Positions 1 through 11,046 are shown, counted from the first letter of the stretch. The stretch: DNA of 64,000 nucleotides from Prorocentrum cordatum (GCA_963575745.1 CAUYUJ010016059.1:912849-976848), one strand, 5' to 3'. The notes: generated by a model not told the origin, from the letters alone. Made by a program: numbers and translations.

Positions 1-1310
1 CATCGCTAGTATCATCAACTCGTCTACTGTAGTCGGCGCTGCCATGATATACCGCGCCCGCCCAAGTTGCCGACCCGCAGTGAAATGCCCGCTGGGATGC
101 GCCCAGAGGTCAGCGCCACCGCGGCTACGTCGGTGGCGGCGAATTGGCTGGCCGCTGCGCGCGCGTCTATGGTTGGCGCGGCCGCAGAGATGCACCAGCC
201 AACGCCAAGCATGCATCGCAATCGCCACCGCATGGCTTTGGCAAACCAAGTTGCGGGTGGGTTGGTGGGACGTTCGCACGCACATGGGATGTGTCAAATC
301 ATGGGTCAAAACCATTTGCACCACATAACTTGCACCGCATAGGTGCGAGGGCCAGACGGAGCATCCGCCAGTCTCAGTGTGGGTACCCTCTTGGTGTGTC
401 CAAGTGTGACATGCCTGATATATCGCGGTGGCGATGAGCAGCCGAGAGGAGAAGGGTGGGGGGGGGCCAAACTCAATGATTCACTGGAGACACCCCCACA
501 TGCTTGCCAATAACAGGCAAGTGCAACACCGTTTGACGGCTCCCCTGGCGGAAGCGAAGACGGGGGCGCCAAACGAACGCCTCGCTGGAGGTATCCCCGA
601 ATCTGAACGCGAACGCGCAGGTGTAACACCCCCTTGCGGCTCACTGCGCTATCGCGGCGATCGTGAAGCTATTGGGAGAAAGGGGGCGCAGGTGCAGACG
701 AGCGCCTCGCTCGAAACATTCCCACAACCTTCTGCGGCAACTTATGTTCATGGGAGCCTCCACTGTCATCTTGCTGGCTCTTGCGAACCGACGCTATCCA
801 ACGCTAATCGACGCACGTGAATGCTACTCGACGCTCGATCGGAGCTTGCTTATCGATTACCCCACGCCGGCGCACGCCAAAGCACGCTGTAAAAACTGAG
901 TTCCACGAGCTTCGGGGGCTGCTAAAGGTGCCCCGAGCCCAAGGTGCCCCCAGCTTTTCTCTCCATCTTGGGGCCCCTTCAGGCCCCCTTTGGGCTTCGT
1001 GAAGGCTCCTCTGGAGGCCGTGGTCGCCTCCTTGGAAATCCTGGGCGCACCGTGGGCCAGGGGCACTACTAGCAACACCCGAGCGCTGCTGCCGAACACA
1101 GCCTTGGGCGCGAACGGGCCCGTCCCATACACGCCAGCCGGAAAAAGTAGGTACAACAACTGAAGTACGTAGGAAAGCGCTGCCCCCTGACTCGGGAAGA
1201 GGTAAGCCCGTTCGACCCTTGAGGTAGGAAGACGCCGCGCGTAGATTGGGATCTGGGAGTCCAGAAGTGCCTACTTCCAGCGACCGGCGAGTACCCCCTG
1301 GCGGGGCGAA
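1..1310. other. No gene recognised
   Basis: I see no supportable gene here. Frames are short, GC-biased and overlap on both strands, with no family motif. Positions 900-1060 contain alternating runs of the type gccccnagc that resemble the degenerate GGCCCC-rich repeats found elsewhere in the window. Confidence 0.5.
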
Positions 1311-1600
1311 GTCGCCACGACGCGCCGCCGTGGCGCGGGCGCCGCCGCTCCTGCGGCAGGCCCCCAGCCGCCTCCGCCGCGGCCGCGCCCGCGGGGTCCA
1401 GCTGGCGGTACTGCTCCCAGGCCCTGCAGCGGGCTGCCGACGCCGCCGCCGCTGCCGCCGCCGTCGCGCCGCCGCCGCCGCTGTCGCAGGCGTCGTCGCC
1501 GTCCTCGTCGTTGGTGCGCCCCTCTCCCGTACGCCGTAGGCCGCCGCCGCCATCGACGACGGCGCCGCCGCAGCTGTGAAAAGCGAGCGCCACGGCTGGT
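1311..1600. repeat. GCC/CGC-rich low-complexity tract
   Basis: Dense GCC, CGC and GCG trinucleotides form a degenerate triplet tract. It gives long Ala/Arg-rich frames on both strands (one minus-strand frame runs 804-1730). The frames have no domain and follow from base composition, so I do not call a gene. Confidence 0.6.
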
Positions 1601-1784
1601 CGCCCCCGCAGATGCCTTCTGCCGGAGAGCTTTTCTCACTAAAGTCATTGTGCGATGGCGCGGTCGTGGCTCCCGAGCCATTGGTGGCAGCCGACGCACT
1701 GGCAGAGCCTGGTGTCGCGACCTCGCACAATGACTCGGAAAAGACCCATGGATAGTGGCATCCGTTGTGTTCGATCTCCGATCC

Positions 1785-2220
1785 TTCTCACTATCGAGCT
1801 CACACGAGATCTCACTATCGATCGAGATCTCCTGATCGATCTCACACCAAATCTCACTACTATCGTCTCGCATCTCCATGGATTTCACAATCGATCTCAC
1901 AAACGATCCCACGATCGATCTCACAACAGATCGCACAATCTACCTTCGAATCGGACTCACCGTCGATCTGACAATCGAACTCACTATCGATCTCGCATTC
2001 GGGCTCACTATCAGCATCACAAGAGTTCTCGCTATCAGTCTCACAATCGATCTCCCGATCGATCTCGCAATCGATCTCATGATCGATCTCGCTGTCGTTC
2101 CACTGTAGACCTCACAAGCGATCTCACCCTCGATCTCACAACACATCTCTCTATCTGACTCTATCGATCTCACAACGAATCTCAATCTCGATCTCCCTAA
2201 CGATCTCGCCATCGATTTGG
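1785..2220. repeat. Degenerate 12-bp tandem repeat (ATCGATCTCACA)
   Basis: The motif ATCGATCTCACA and close variants recur about every 12 bp, with substitutions in the middle bases. Because the period is a multiple of three, the array gives long Ser/Arg/His-rich or Ile/Asp/Leu/Thr-rich frames with no domain. This is a minisatellite. Confidence 0.8.
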
Positions 2221-2257
2221 CCGCCCTGCTCCGGGACACTGACTCGCGCCGCCTTGC

Positions 2258-2345
2258 TCGGGGACATGGAACACCGACGGGACATCGACGGGACACCCAC
2301 GGGACACCGACGCGCCACCGACGGGACACCCCCGGCCACCGCGCG
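2258..2345. repeat. 12-bp tandem repeat (GACGGGACACCC)
   Basis: About six imperfect copies of a GACGGGACAyCC unit follow the ATCGATC array directly. The unit differs in sequence but has the same 12-bp period. Confidence 0.7.
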
Positions 2346-3954
2346 CTGGGGGGGGAGGGGCGGACAACGGGCTCCACAGCCCCTGGCCACGGCGGCATCA
2401 CAGCTTGCGCGCGCCTGCGCAGCTTCGCCTCGCCTACACGCACGATGCGAACACGAAACCGAGACCGACTTTTCAGTGGGGGCCTCTCCGTTCCACTGCG
2501 ATCTCCCCCTCTCAACCACCGACCACATAGATTGTACCATATAGCTTGCTAGAAACACCCTGTTTGGGGACCACGCTTACTAACATGATGAGCAATTGGA
2601 GAAGGAGCGGGTGGAAGGGGAAAATATGGATACTACTTATCATTATAATGATGGGGAGGGTGAACCAGCCGACGATGGTGACTAGGACCACCATGGACCA
2701 GATTTGCCATGACAGTGGAGAAGTTTGCGCACGGAGCATGTGGAGGGAGATTCTGGTGGTGGTGGCGGCTATGACGGTGATTTCGAGGAAACGTACTTAG
2801 CAGGAGAAACGTGAGGATGACTAGGGGGAGCATCATGACGATGGCTGTACTGGATGAGTGTGTGACGAGGGGTTGGAGGAGTGGGAGGAAACACGTGCAG
2901 AGGAGAAGGAATTGCGGTTATGACGAGAAGGTAAAGCAGGATGAGCAGGAGGATGACCAGGCTGATGGCGACTACGAAGAGCATGATATCAAAGAAAAGA
3001 TGATTATCAGGAGGAAGAGCTGGCGGAAGACGAGGATGAACACATCACGACACATGTCTTAAATGTGACCTCCGAGGGGGGGGGGGGGGCAAACGCTTGC
3101 CCCTCCCCTGCAGCTGGGAACCCAGACGGTTCACACAACATATTGGTACCAATTATGCATACCGCGGGGGGGGGAGTGGGAATGGAATCAAAAGTCTGGC
3201 CAGTGGCGGGGTCACGGCTCAGTGGGCTAAGAGCTTGTCCTCGTGGGGGCACTGAGGTGCCCCTGTATAAAAAGGGGAAACATGCACACAGCGGGCACGA
3301 CATTCCGAGCAAACGACCACGCAGTCGCACAAAGTCAACAGACGTGGAACTACATGCCGGTCAAGTTTCGCGAAGACAACGCCAGAGCAAGGAAGGAACA
3401 GAGGGACGCAGGGTACGGAAGAGATAGAGGAGTTCGCAGTTTGCCCAGCTCAGGGATGCAGGCACGTCTTGTGAGGAATTGGGGCTGGACCTGGCGCGAA
3501 CCTCGCTGACCGATGGCTGGCAATTCCCCCCCCCCCCGCCAACAGCCTCGACCCACGTCGACCTCGCAGGCCTTACCAAACCTCTCTCCGAAGACCTGCG
3601 CTGCTCACTTCGTGGGGCCAATTCGTACAATGGCGGGACTGCGGACACCAGGACACGTTGGGGCAGGGCAGCGTCATGGTGAGTTTACGGACGCAATGTC
3701 TTTGAAAACCACCCCCTTCTACCAGAAAGAAGGGATGGCCCCCCCTACGTAAGTACAGTCTCAATGTTGTTAACTCTGCGCATACGGCACAACGTCCCTT
3801 ACGTTCCTCCCTTCCCGCTGTTCTTCAATCACAATCCGTAGCTGCACTTACTGACTGCGATCAATGTAAAGCGTGTGAAAGAATACTGGTCCCCCCGGAC
3901 AGCCCGGACAACCCCTGCAACATTGAGACCACAATCGCACAATCGCCCTTGCAC
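2346..3954. other. No gene recognised
   Basis: A relatively A+T-rich, purine-biased stretch (about 2570-3060) is followed by a G homopolymer near 3078 and a C homopolymer near 3527. Short frames rich in Met, Thr and Arg occur but show no family motif. A decayed gene is possible, but nothing supports one specifically. Confidence 0.4.
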
Positions 3955-4240
3955 GTAATTGTGGCCAGCGATCGGGAGGGAGCACTGATGTGGCCAGTGA
4001 TCGAGCGGCAGTACAGACCCTACTCAAGGATGTGGCAAGCGTTGAGGCGAACGCACCACCCCCAATCAGGGATGTAGCCAATGCTCATCAACAACACGAG
4101 CAGCGCTGGAGCGAGGACGACTTTCCCACAATGAGGAGTGCGGCCTGCGATCGGGCGGTAAAACCATTCCCGATCAGAGATGCGGTCAAAGCTCGAGCGC
4201 AGCACCACATCCAATAATAAAGAATGTGGCTAATGCTCTG
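3955..4240. repeat. Degenerate repeat around GATGTGGCCAATGCTC
   Basis: Variants of a core like GATGTGGCCAATGCTCGAGCG recur near 3961, 3990, 4028, 4070, 4180 and 4223 at irregular spacing. I read this as an old, strongly diverged tandem repeat. Confidence 0.45.
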
Positions 4241-5205
4241 ACGAAAAAGTGACCGCCCATATCAAATATAGATTCCTGCGCGTCCGTGGGCAATGTGACT
4301 GCACATGCCGAACACATGCCCTGCACATACCCGCGCATGCCGAGCAAAAGTTGACAACGTATGCCCCAGAGCAGGAGACTTGAGATGAGCCCCGTGCATG
4401 GGCTGGTGGGGTACAGTGAGGGGGCAAAAGCACGAGAAGGGAGATGCCGATGAGGGCACACGAAGGCGATCTTTGGAACGGCGGTCCGTGAAGGACCTCA
4501 CCTGCGACCCGTTTCGCATACAACGCGCCGTGCTAAACCCGTTGGTGGCGGTCCCCGAGGCGGATCCCGCGCGAGCCCGCTCTCGCGCGGCTCCCGCTTC
4601 CGGCGGTCCATGGGGTAGCTCCTGAGCGAGGTGACTCCCACTCGGCACACCACGGTGTCAGAAGTGGCTCCCGTGGGCGACGGTCGCTAGACGGTGCCCC
4701 CCGCTCGAGCGGAGGTGCGTGGCGCGTACGGCGCCGCGCTGGTGGCCCCTGCGGCTGCGGCCCACGAGGAATCTGCCATGTGGCGCACCATGGTGGTTGC
4801 TGTGACAGTGGCCCCAGGAACGGTTCCCCTGAGAACCAGCCCGCGTGTGGTACATCTGCGAAACGGCCCGCATGCGGCGCACAACGGTGATCCTCCGAAC
4901 GCTGGCCCCTGAGGCGGCTCCCGTGCGCACAAGCTCGCACACGGTGCGCCATACGGGCATTGGTGGCGATGGAGGCTGACGCGGCCCCCTTAGAAACAGG
5001 CTGGTACGCGGCGCGCCATGATGATCTTTGGCGGCTCCCAGATAACAAGTCGGGGATGATGACAACCCCCTGGACAACACCGTGGACCAATCCCTCAGAC
5101 AGCCCCTCACTCCTTGAGACTACGGTTTGGGGCCCTCTTTCCTCTCGTACTAGCGCTGCGAATGCTCCTGCTGTTGCCAGGGCGAGCGACCCGCAAAGGC
5201 CTTGA
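4241..5205. repeat. Degenerate repeat around GCGGCGCACCATGGTGGT
   Basis: Related cores occur near 4783, 4874, 4940 and 5005 (a GCGCACCATGGTG-like motif, with GCGGCTCCCGTG-like stretches between). They make a 254-residue minus-strand frame (4533-5297) with no domain. Treated as a degenerate tandem repeat; no gene called. Confidence 0.4.
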
Positions 5206-5217
5206 TGGATGACTCCT

Positions 5218-5256
<39 letters not shown>

Positions 5257-5400
5257 TTTGTCGTCGTCGCCGTCGTCGTCTCCTGCCTCCTCCCCATCCT
5301 CTTCTGATTCCTCTTCCTCCTCCGACCCCCACCTCCTCATTATCATTTTCGTCCCCTCCTCCCTCCCTCACTCCCTCCATCCCTTCTTCCTGCTCTGTTT
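5206..5400. repeat. GTC/TCC trinucleotide microsatellite tract
   Basis: GTC triplets with CGC interruptions pass into TCC/CTC-rich pyrimidine sequence. The Arg-rich and Ser-rich frames through it are compositional. Confidence 0.8.
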
Positions 5401-7200
5401 TCTCGTTTCTCCTCTTTCCTTTCCCACCAATTGCCCCCCATTTGTTATTACCATCTGCTGCATTTCTCAGGCGTGGAACGCGCGTAATGGGGATTTTTGG
5501 ATAGGCCGGTGGGGGTACTTTTTTTTTGATTCGCGGCCCGCAAGGAAAAGTCCAGAGGGCGGTGTGAACGAGGCTGGGGCACAGCGCACGAGCTGCAGAT
5601 AATTAGCGACGCCGGACCTGTGCCAGCAACAGAGGCAACCTCGAAAGCACCAGCTGAAGCTCAGGCGCCACCACGCGGACCCCAAAAACCACTGAGCGTG
5701 TGGTGATGGTTTTTTTTTTACAGCCGCAGGCGGAAGCGCCAGCGGCGGAAGGTCGCGAACGGGCCGCGGACGCGACTAAATTACCTAACGCGCGCAGGGC
5801 CGCGGATCAGGCGGCTCACGACAGCGTCCAGGGAAATGTGCAATCCAGGTGCCATGACAGCCCCTGAACGGGCATGCAGGTGCGTCCAACAGGCCTGAGG
5901 TAGGCACCGAGACCACCAAGCGCAGCCAAAATGGCGCGAAAACGTTCCAACGTCCAAGAGCGGACAAGGGAACGACCGAAGCCAGCCCCAGCCTGTCGGG
6001 TAACACAGAGGTCGGGGTGGTAAGTCCAACGAGGATCCCGACGGCGGCAGCGAGCCTCGGCGTCAGCGACATCAAGGTGTATCCATGTTCCGAAAAGACA
6101 ACCACACCAAGACGTATCGGCCCAGACCCAACGGGTGGAAGGGCACCGAATGCACGCTCCCGTCGAAACGCGGCGTGTGCACAGCACAGTGTCACAGTGC
6201 AGTCCAATGAGACGGAGAGGGCGATGGGGGTACGCGAAGCATCAAGAATTTCGGGCTCAAGCTGCCAACCCATCATATAAGCTGAAACAACCCTGAAAGA
6301 AAACACGAGACGGCCCTGGAAGAAAACCCCGTCACTTCCCGAAGACGGCCTGGGAACCCCCCGAAACAGCCCGAGACCTCTCAACGCGGACTCCAAGATG
6401 GCTTAAGAACAGGCGTCGCAATATCCACGCCACAGCACAGCCCGCGCCTGGCTCGAGACTTGATGTGCAGACTCCCCGCGCGCGGTGCCGGACATGCGCG
6501 GCAGCGCGACTGGAAAGTTTTCACATGCTACGGCCTCTGGGGGCGCTGCGCTGACACGATCGCAGGACTCGCTGCAGACACCTAGACGCTCAGCCTCAGT
6601 CGTGTCAAGCCTGCTCTGCGATCTAGCTGGCCGATAGCAGCCCCATCTGGGGGGGGGTCCCGTCCGAACTTCCCAACAAAACAATACAAGCAATACATTA
6701 AACATGTGTTTCGTCTCCGCATGGGCACTACGCCGTCCATTTTGCAAAGTGCGTGGCAGGAGCGGGACTCGGCGCACATCCCGCGCGAGAGGCAGATTTG
6801 CTGCTCTCGCCTGGGCGCCGCACTCATTTTTCCAGAGAGCTGAGCTCCCGCTTGGGAGCGGCACATTATTAGCACGCAACATCGTCGACGCACGAGCAGA
6901 CGAACATGTAAACGTCGCCTCGGTGACGCGCAACTTTCGCCTGGAAGTGGCGCTCCCACCTCCACGCGGCGAATCTGTTTCGCTCTTGAATGTTTGGTGG
7001 CCCGCGCGAGTGGGCGACTTGTCTCCCTTGCCTAAGCTCCGTGCTCCGTGCGGCGTTGCGAACGTGGCCCATACTCTTACCCATTCTCTTACACGCCCAT
7101 ACCAGACACTGACACCCACACCCACTCACACGTGGACTCACTCATACCCAGGCCCCTTAGCTCTTACCCAGACCCCATGGCCTTCGCAAAGTTGCAGGAC
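5401..7200. other. No gene recognised
   Basis: A minus-strand frame of 203 residues (5785-6396) and one of 240 residues (6403-7125) exist, but neither shows a motif I can assign. A 9-base T run near 5520 and another at 5711 look like degraded mobile-element sequence. Tetranucleotide-like CACAC/ACCC sequence lies at 7075-7190. Confidence 0.35.
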
Positions 7201-7204
7201 ACGA

Positions 7205-7560
7205 AGATTGCCATGGGCCCGCTGGCTCCGAGATGGGGGGGGCATCTCAAGTAGAACGTCCGTTTTGGGACGTAGACGTGTCTCCATTCAGAGCCCCGTA
7301 CCCTCCACGATGTAAAACTGCATCCTCCCCCCGCTTGGGGGTCAGCGACCATGAGAACTATCATGGGCTCGTTCGCGCCCAGATCGGAAGGACCTACCAG
7401 GTCGAACTCCCAATTGGGCACATAGCCGCGTCTCGTTTCAGAATCAGGTGGCCACCGCGAAGCAGCAAGCGTCGTGTACGGGCTGCACAGGGGGGATATC
7501 AGTTTAGCCATTGCGGGCCCAATCGTACACGGTGGACCTCTCAATAGACCGGCCAGGGGA
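7205..7560. repeat. Diverged ~170-bp repeat
   Basis: The stretch from about 7212 (ccatgggcccgctggc, ending in a cgtctcc-like block) resembles the one from about 7358 (tcatgggctcgttcgc, ending in cgtctcg). A weaker third copy follows near 7498. The match is by eye and imperfect. Confidence 0.4.
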
Positions 7561-7589
7561 ATGTATGCCCGCATCTTTCCACAAACCCA

Positions 7590-7870
7590 ATGGCCCAACA
7601 GTGTCATGCCCCGAGAACGTCCCAAAGGGCCCCCAAGAGAGCCCACACGGCCCCCAAGACAACCACCAATAGGGCTGCGAGAGTGCTTCCTAGAAGGTAT
7701 GGCTCTGCATGCACTCCACGGCGGTCCCCTTTCTGCTGACGCCCTGGCCTCCAGGATTGTCCCAGGAAGGCCCAAAAGAGGCCAATAATGAAGCCCCTCC
7801 CTCCAGGATGGCCACAGGAAAGCCCGCAAGAGGCCAAGAATGACTCCCAGCGGACCCCAACGGAATCATC
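7590..7870. repeat. GGGCCCCCAAGAGAGCCC-type dispersed repeat
   Basis: A short block of alternating GGCCCCCAAGA/GAGCCC-like units. It belongs to the same sequence style as the blocks at 18960-19640, 24830-25390, 28440-28800, 50460-50665 and 54440-55500. Confidence 0.5.
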
Positions 7871-8017
7871 ATGTGACGTGACGCCAAGCGACTTGAAGGG
7901 TGCCTTGCTGCTCGGGTTGATGTCACCTTGGCTGCGACTGGTGCAGTCCCATTTAGCTTCAAGATCTCACCCGCTGCCCTTGCCAACACAATACGTCTGG
8001 AAACCGATCCTGGATGG

Positions 8018-8172
8018 AATGGAGGCGGCTCACAAAGGACGTACGCGCCCAAGCACGTACATGAACACGGCCCCCCAATCCGCGAGACTAGCCGCGTGAG
8101 ACGAGCGTTCGCGCAATGCGTACTCTCGGAACCGAGGTGGATTCATGTACGTCCTTCTGCCGCTCCTGAAGA
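8018..8172. mobile_element. MITE-like inverted repeat just 3' of the lipoxygenase gene
   Basis: An 11-bp perfect inverted pair, acgtacatgaa (8055-8065) and ttcatgtacgt (8142-8152), lies inside an outer imperfect pair, ggaggcggctcacaaaggac (from 8021) against the complement of gtccttctgccgctcc (8151-8166). The result is a ~150-bp hairpin-forming element with no coding capacity. It could be a small non-autonomous transposon or a folded 3' region. Confidence 0.4.
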
Positions 8173-8256
8173 TAAAAGGGGATGCGGAGGATGGTGACAG
8201 GCTGAAAACAGCCCGCAGGGCGTAAGCGCGCACAGGAAGCACTGAGGCGAGAGGCA

Positions 8257-10822
8257 TCACTTCGAGACAGAGATCTCCACATCCTTGGGGTGCATCTGGC
8301 GGTATGGAGGCTTCGGGCCGCTCGTTGGATAAGCGCGGCCGCCGGCGGCATTCTTCCTGTCCACATCGGCCTCCAGCGTCGCCAACCTTTGGCGAAACGC
8401 CTTGAACGCCTGCAAGATCTCTGCCTCCTTCTGAGTACCGTTTATCCGATCCCCATCCCCAGCGGCGTGGGCTGGGCCCACTGGCCGATTTACCCCCCTA
8501 GATAGGGATATGGGCCGTTCCCTTCGGGTTTCGAGGGATGTATCCCCAACTGGGGGGGCAATTTGGTGGGGGTCTCGAAGGGGATGGGGATGGAGACCGG
8601 GGTCGGTTAAACGATGCTGACCTTCGGCAGCCCCTTGTACAGGAAGTCGTAGTCGTGGGAGATCTTCGGCATCCGCAGGCTCGTGGCTGCCGACACGAGC
8701 GCGTACAGCGCCGCCTGGCGCGGGCGCGCCGACCTCTCGCCCGGCAGCCAGCTGAGGCCCACCATCTCGGGGTCGCGGACGATGTCGGCGACCTTGCCGA
8801 CGTGGGCGTGGAAGCCGGTGACGGTGAACATCTGGACCTTTTGAGCAGGGACCGGCCGTCCCAGCATTCCTATAGGCCTACCACGAACATTCTTCCAAAA
8901 ACAAAACAATGTTCTTAGAAAATCAAGCCGATGCGTTAAAACAAAACAGTCCCGGCCAGAAATGTTCTAAGAACATTCCGTGGAAACCGCAAAAGGTTCA
9001 TAGAACATTGTTCGGTCGGCCTATAGGCACGCTTGGACGCCTCGCCACTGCTTCGACCTTGAGCAGCTTCTTCAGCGCCGCGCAGGTCCACCCGCCCGCC
9101 GCGCTCCCGCCGTTCAGCCACGCGAGGTTGTCTGCCGCGCGCCCGCCGCGCTCCTCCGTCAGGTAGTCCTCGACCGCGTGGGCGTAGGTCATCAGCCCCT
9201 GGTCCCTGATCTCCCCCCCAGACGCCCCGCACCACTCCGTCCCGTGCGCCTGGAAGAAGTCCTCGATCAGCTCGGAGATGACCTCGAAGAGCGCCGGAGC
9301 GTCCTGGTAGTACGCGGTCTGCTGGAGGCGGGGGTGGAGCGCCGCGAACTTCGCCTTGTCCAGCAACGGGTCGAAGTAGTCCCTATACTTGTAGATGCTG
9401 TCCTCGGCAGCATCGTGCACCTGCTGCCATTCCACGAATGGGGAGCCGCGGTGCAGGAGACCATTGGGCGCCATCAGGTTGTGGATGGCATCAACGTTCA
9501 CACCGACAGTACCAAAGCTGATCATCCCGAGAAATCGGCGCAGGGCGTGGGTGTGCGGGATGCTATCGCGCGCGATAGTTGCAACGGCGTTCGCCATGGG
9601 AGCCCTCGACACTCGCCGCCATCATCCAGGGTGATCGCGTGTGGCTGCAACTGCTGGAAAACGCAAGTGCCGTTCAGGCTCCAGGTCCACGTGGCTGCAA
9701 CTGCTGGAAAACGCAAGTGCCGTTCAGGCTCCAGGTCCACCTCCTCCGACTCCTCCTGCTCCTCCCTCCCCGTCCCCCCTTCTTCTCCTCCGTCTTCCGA
9801 TCTCCTCATCTCCGACCCTCTCCACCTACCCGCCCTACTCCTTCTCATCCTCTCCACCTTCACCTCCCGATCTGGCCAGGTCGTCCGCCCCATGACCACA
9901 TCCCCTTCCCCCTCCTCCACCTCTTCCCCGACGGCGTGCGCCAGCACTATGCCACACGCGGCCTTTCTGGATGGCGGCGGCGGGTGCCGACGGTGCTGGA
10001 CTGGTGAGTGAACCACAGGTGGTCGACCACGGTCACCATGTTGAAGAGCGTCGAGCGGAATACCCACTTCCAGTATTGCCACTCCTGCACGCTGCTCTCG
10101 GACTTCCAATACTGCTTGCCTGCGGGGGTCTGCACCATCAGCGGCATCCCCTCGGCGCTGAAGTACATGTCGGCGCCCCAGTTTGCGAAGCCAGGGCGGA
10201 GCGTGAAACCTGCCACGCTGGTCGTGCGAACGACGAGCGCCGCCGTCTCGCCGCCCTTCTGGACGCCCGTCACGGGAACCGCCCGGTGCGAGCCGAAGAA
10301 GTCTAGGGCCAGGTGCGACTCGAGGAAGTCCGTCCAACCCCCGCCATAGGCGGACAACGCTGGGTCAAGGTAGAGGTGCCGGTAGTCAATCTCCTTGTCC
10401 GCGTATATCGGATCGCCATCCTTGTTCGTAGCTTCGAACAAGTTTTCCATGATCCATGACTCTTTGGTCTTCGTTGCGCTCCCCCCCAGAGCCGTGGTCC
10501 ATGTGTTGGCGCTGCCCGTGACCCCATCGGCGTAGGGAAAATTCTCCACGACTAGAAAGAAGCAGACCGACGCCCAGGCAACCACCTCACGCATAGAATC
10601 CCCCTCGCATGCTGGCGCCTTCGGGTCGGCCTCATGACTGGGAACCAAGTTCTTCCACAGACGAATCTTGTCCGACAGCTTTGTCTGGGACGGGACACAC
10701 ATCCTCTGCTCGGCAGGCAGATTGCTGCCGCCCTTGTTCTTCAAGCTTGCGGCGACGCCGACGACAAAGGCAAAAGTAGCGTCGTCAAAGACAGTCCGGT
10801 CAAGAGCCGGCTGATGGACAAT
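8257..10822 (-). CDS. Lipoxygenase-like protein, C-terminal four exons
   Basis: Lipoxygenases add O2 to polyunsaturated fatty acids to give hydroperoxides, the first step to oxylipins. Four exons join in frame on the minus strand: 10822-10002, 9604-9058, 8837-8613 and 8430-8257 (588 residues). All three introns start with GT and end with AG. The first exon ends with HLWFTH (H268, H273), the H-x4-H metal pair of the family. The second starts with a block aligning to the segment after that pair. The third holds TGFHAHVGKV, matching the third-His motif (H466). The last gives an LE-x2-VD-x-KN block and ends ISVSK, where the family ends in an Asn-Ser-Ile-Ser-Ile-like tail. Two departures: Gly470 replaces the usual Asn/His/Ser ligand, and the C-terminal residue is Lys rather than Ile. 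More N-terminal sequence is expected upstream. The fold assignment is firm; the activity is not. Confidence 0.75.
8431..8612 (-). mobile_element. Introner-like intron (182 bp), family 1, in the lipoxygenase gene
   Basis: Read on the minus strand, this intron begins GTTTAACCGACC and ends GGTACTCAG. Its two ends are inverted copies of each other (cgtttaaccgaycccc type), and the ~180-bp body matches 10869-11046 closely, including the shared ttcgggtttcgagg core. Without splicing, the reading frame stops at a TAA inside the element (8607-8609). With splicing it continues into the true lipoxygenase C-terminus. Phase 0. Confidence 0.75.
8838..9057 (-). mobile_element. Introner-like intron (220 bp), family 2, in the lipoxygenase gene
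   Basis: Both ends carry imperfect ~30-bp inverted repeats around the shared block cctataggccnacc (near 8869-8884 and 9013-9028). The centre holds a perfect 17-bp palindrome, aatgttctaagaacatt (8961-8977). The donor context is CTCAAG/GTC and the acceptor context is AAAAG/GTC, so AAGGTC flanks both sides, as expected if a target-site duplication supplies the splice sites. Splicing restores a family-like KLLKVQMFTV segment. Confidence 0.75.
9605..10001 (-). other. Lipoxygenase intron with a 2 x 50-bp perfect duplication
   Basis: This intron starts GTCCAGCACC and ends GTGTCGAG on the minus strand. Joining splits a Gln codon and leaves eight residues between the second metal His and the next conserved block, the same spacing as in plant lipoxygenases. 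It contains an exact 50-bp tandem duplication (9641-9690 and 9691-9740) and a pyrimidine-rich stretch (9741-9860). Confidence 0.65.
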
Positions 10823-10868
10823 CTGAGATCAAAAGCGCAAAACGGCCGACGTACATAGAAACTTGAGT

Positions 10869-11046
10869 ATCGTTTAACCGATCCCCATCCCCAGCGGTGT
10901 GGCCTGGGCCCCGCAGGCCGGTTTACCCCCTAGATGGGGATGTAGGCCGTTCTCTTCGGGTTTCGAGGGGTGTATCCCCAACTGGGGTGGTAATTTGCTG
11001 GGGTCTCGAAGCGGATGGGGATGGAGATGGGGGTCGGATGAACGAT
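10869..11046 (-). mobile_element. Second copy of introner family 1 (178 bp)
   Basis: Nearly the same sequence as 8436-8615, with ends atcgtttaaccgatcccc and its inverted partner near 11030-11046. It lies immediately 5' (minus strand) of the first firmly assigned lipoxygenase exon, whose acceptor CTCAG is at 10823-10827. The element therefore sits within, or forms most of, the preceding intron. The upstream donor is not certain. Confidence 0.7.

Noticed and set aside
804-1936. 308- and 221-residue minus-strand frames
   Set aside because: Ala/Arg low complexity from a GCC-rich tract, extending into a 12-bp repeat; no motif.
5915-5945. Possible spliced-leader relic: a gccaaaatggc core
   Set aside because: Only a 12-base partly palindromic core matches the dinoflagellate spliced leader in reverse; the flanking bases differ, so chance is a sufficient explanation.
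5785-7125. Minus-strand frames of 203 and 240 residues as possible LINE or host genes
   Set aside because: No catalytic block or zinc cluster could be placed in order; codon composition is not convincing.
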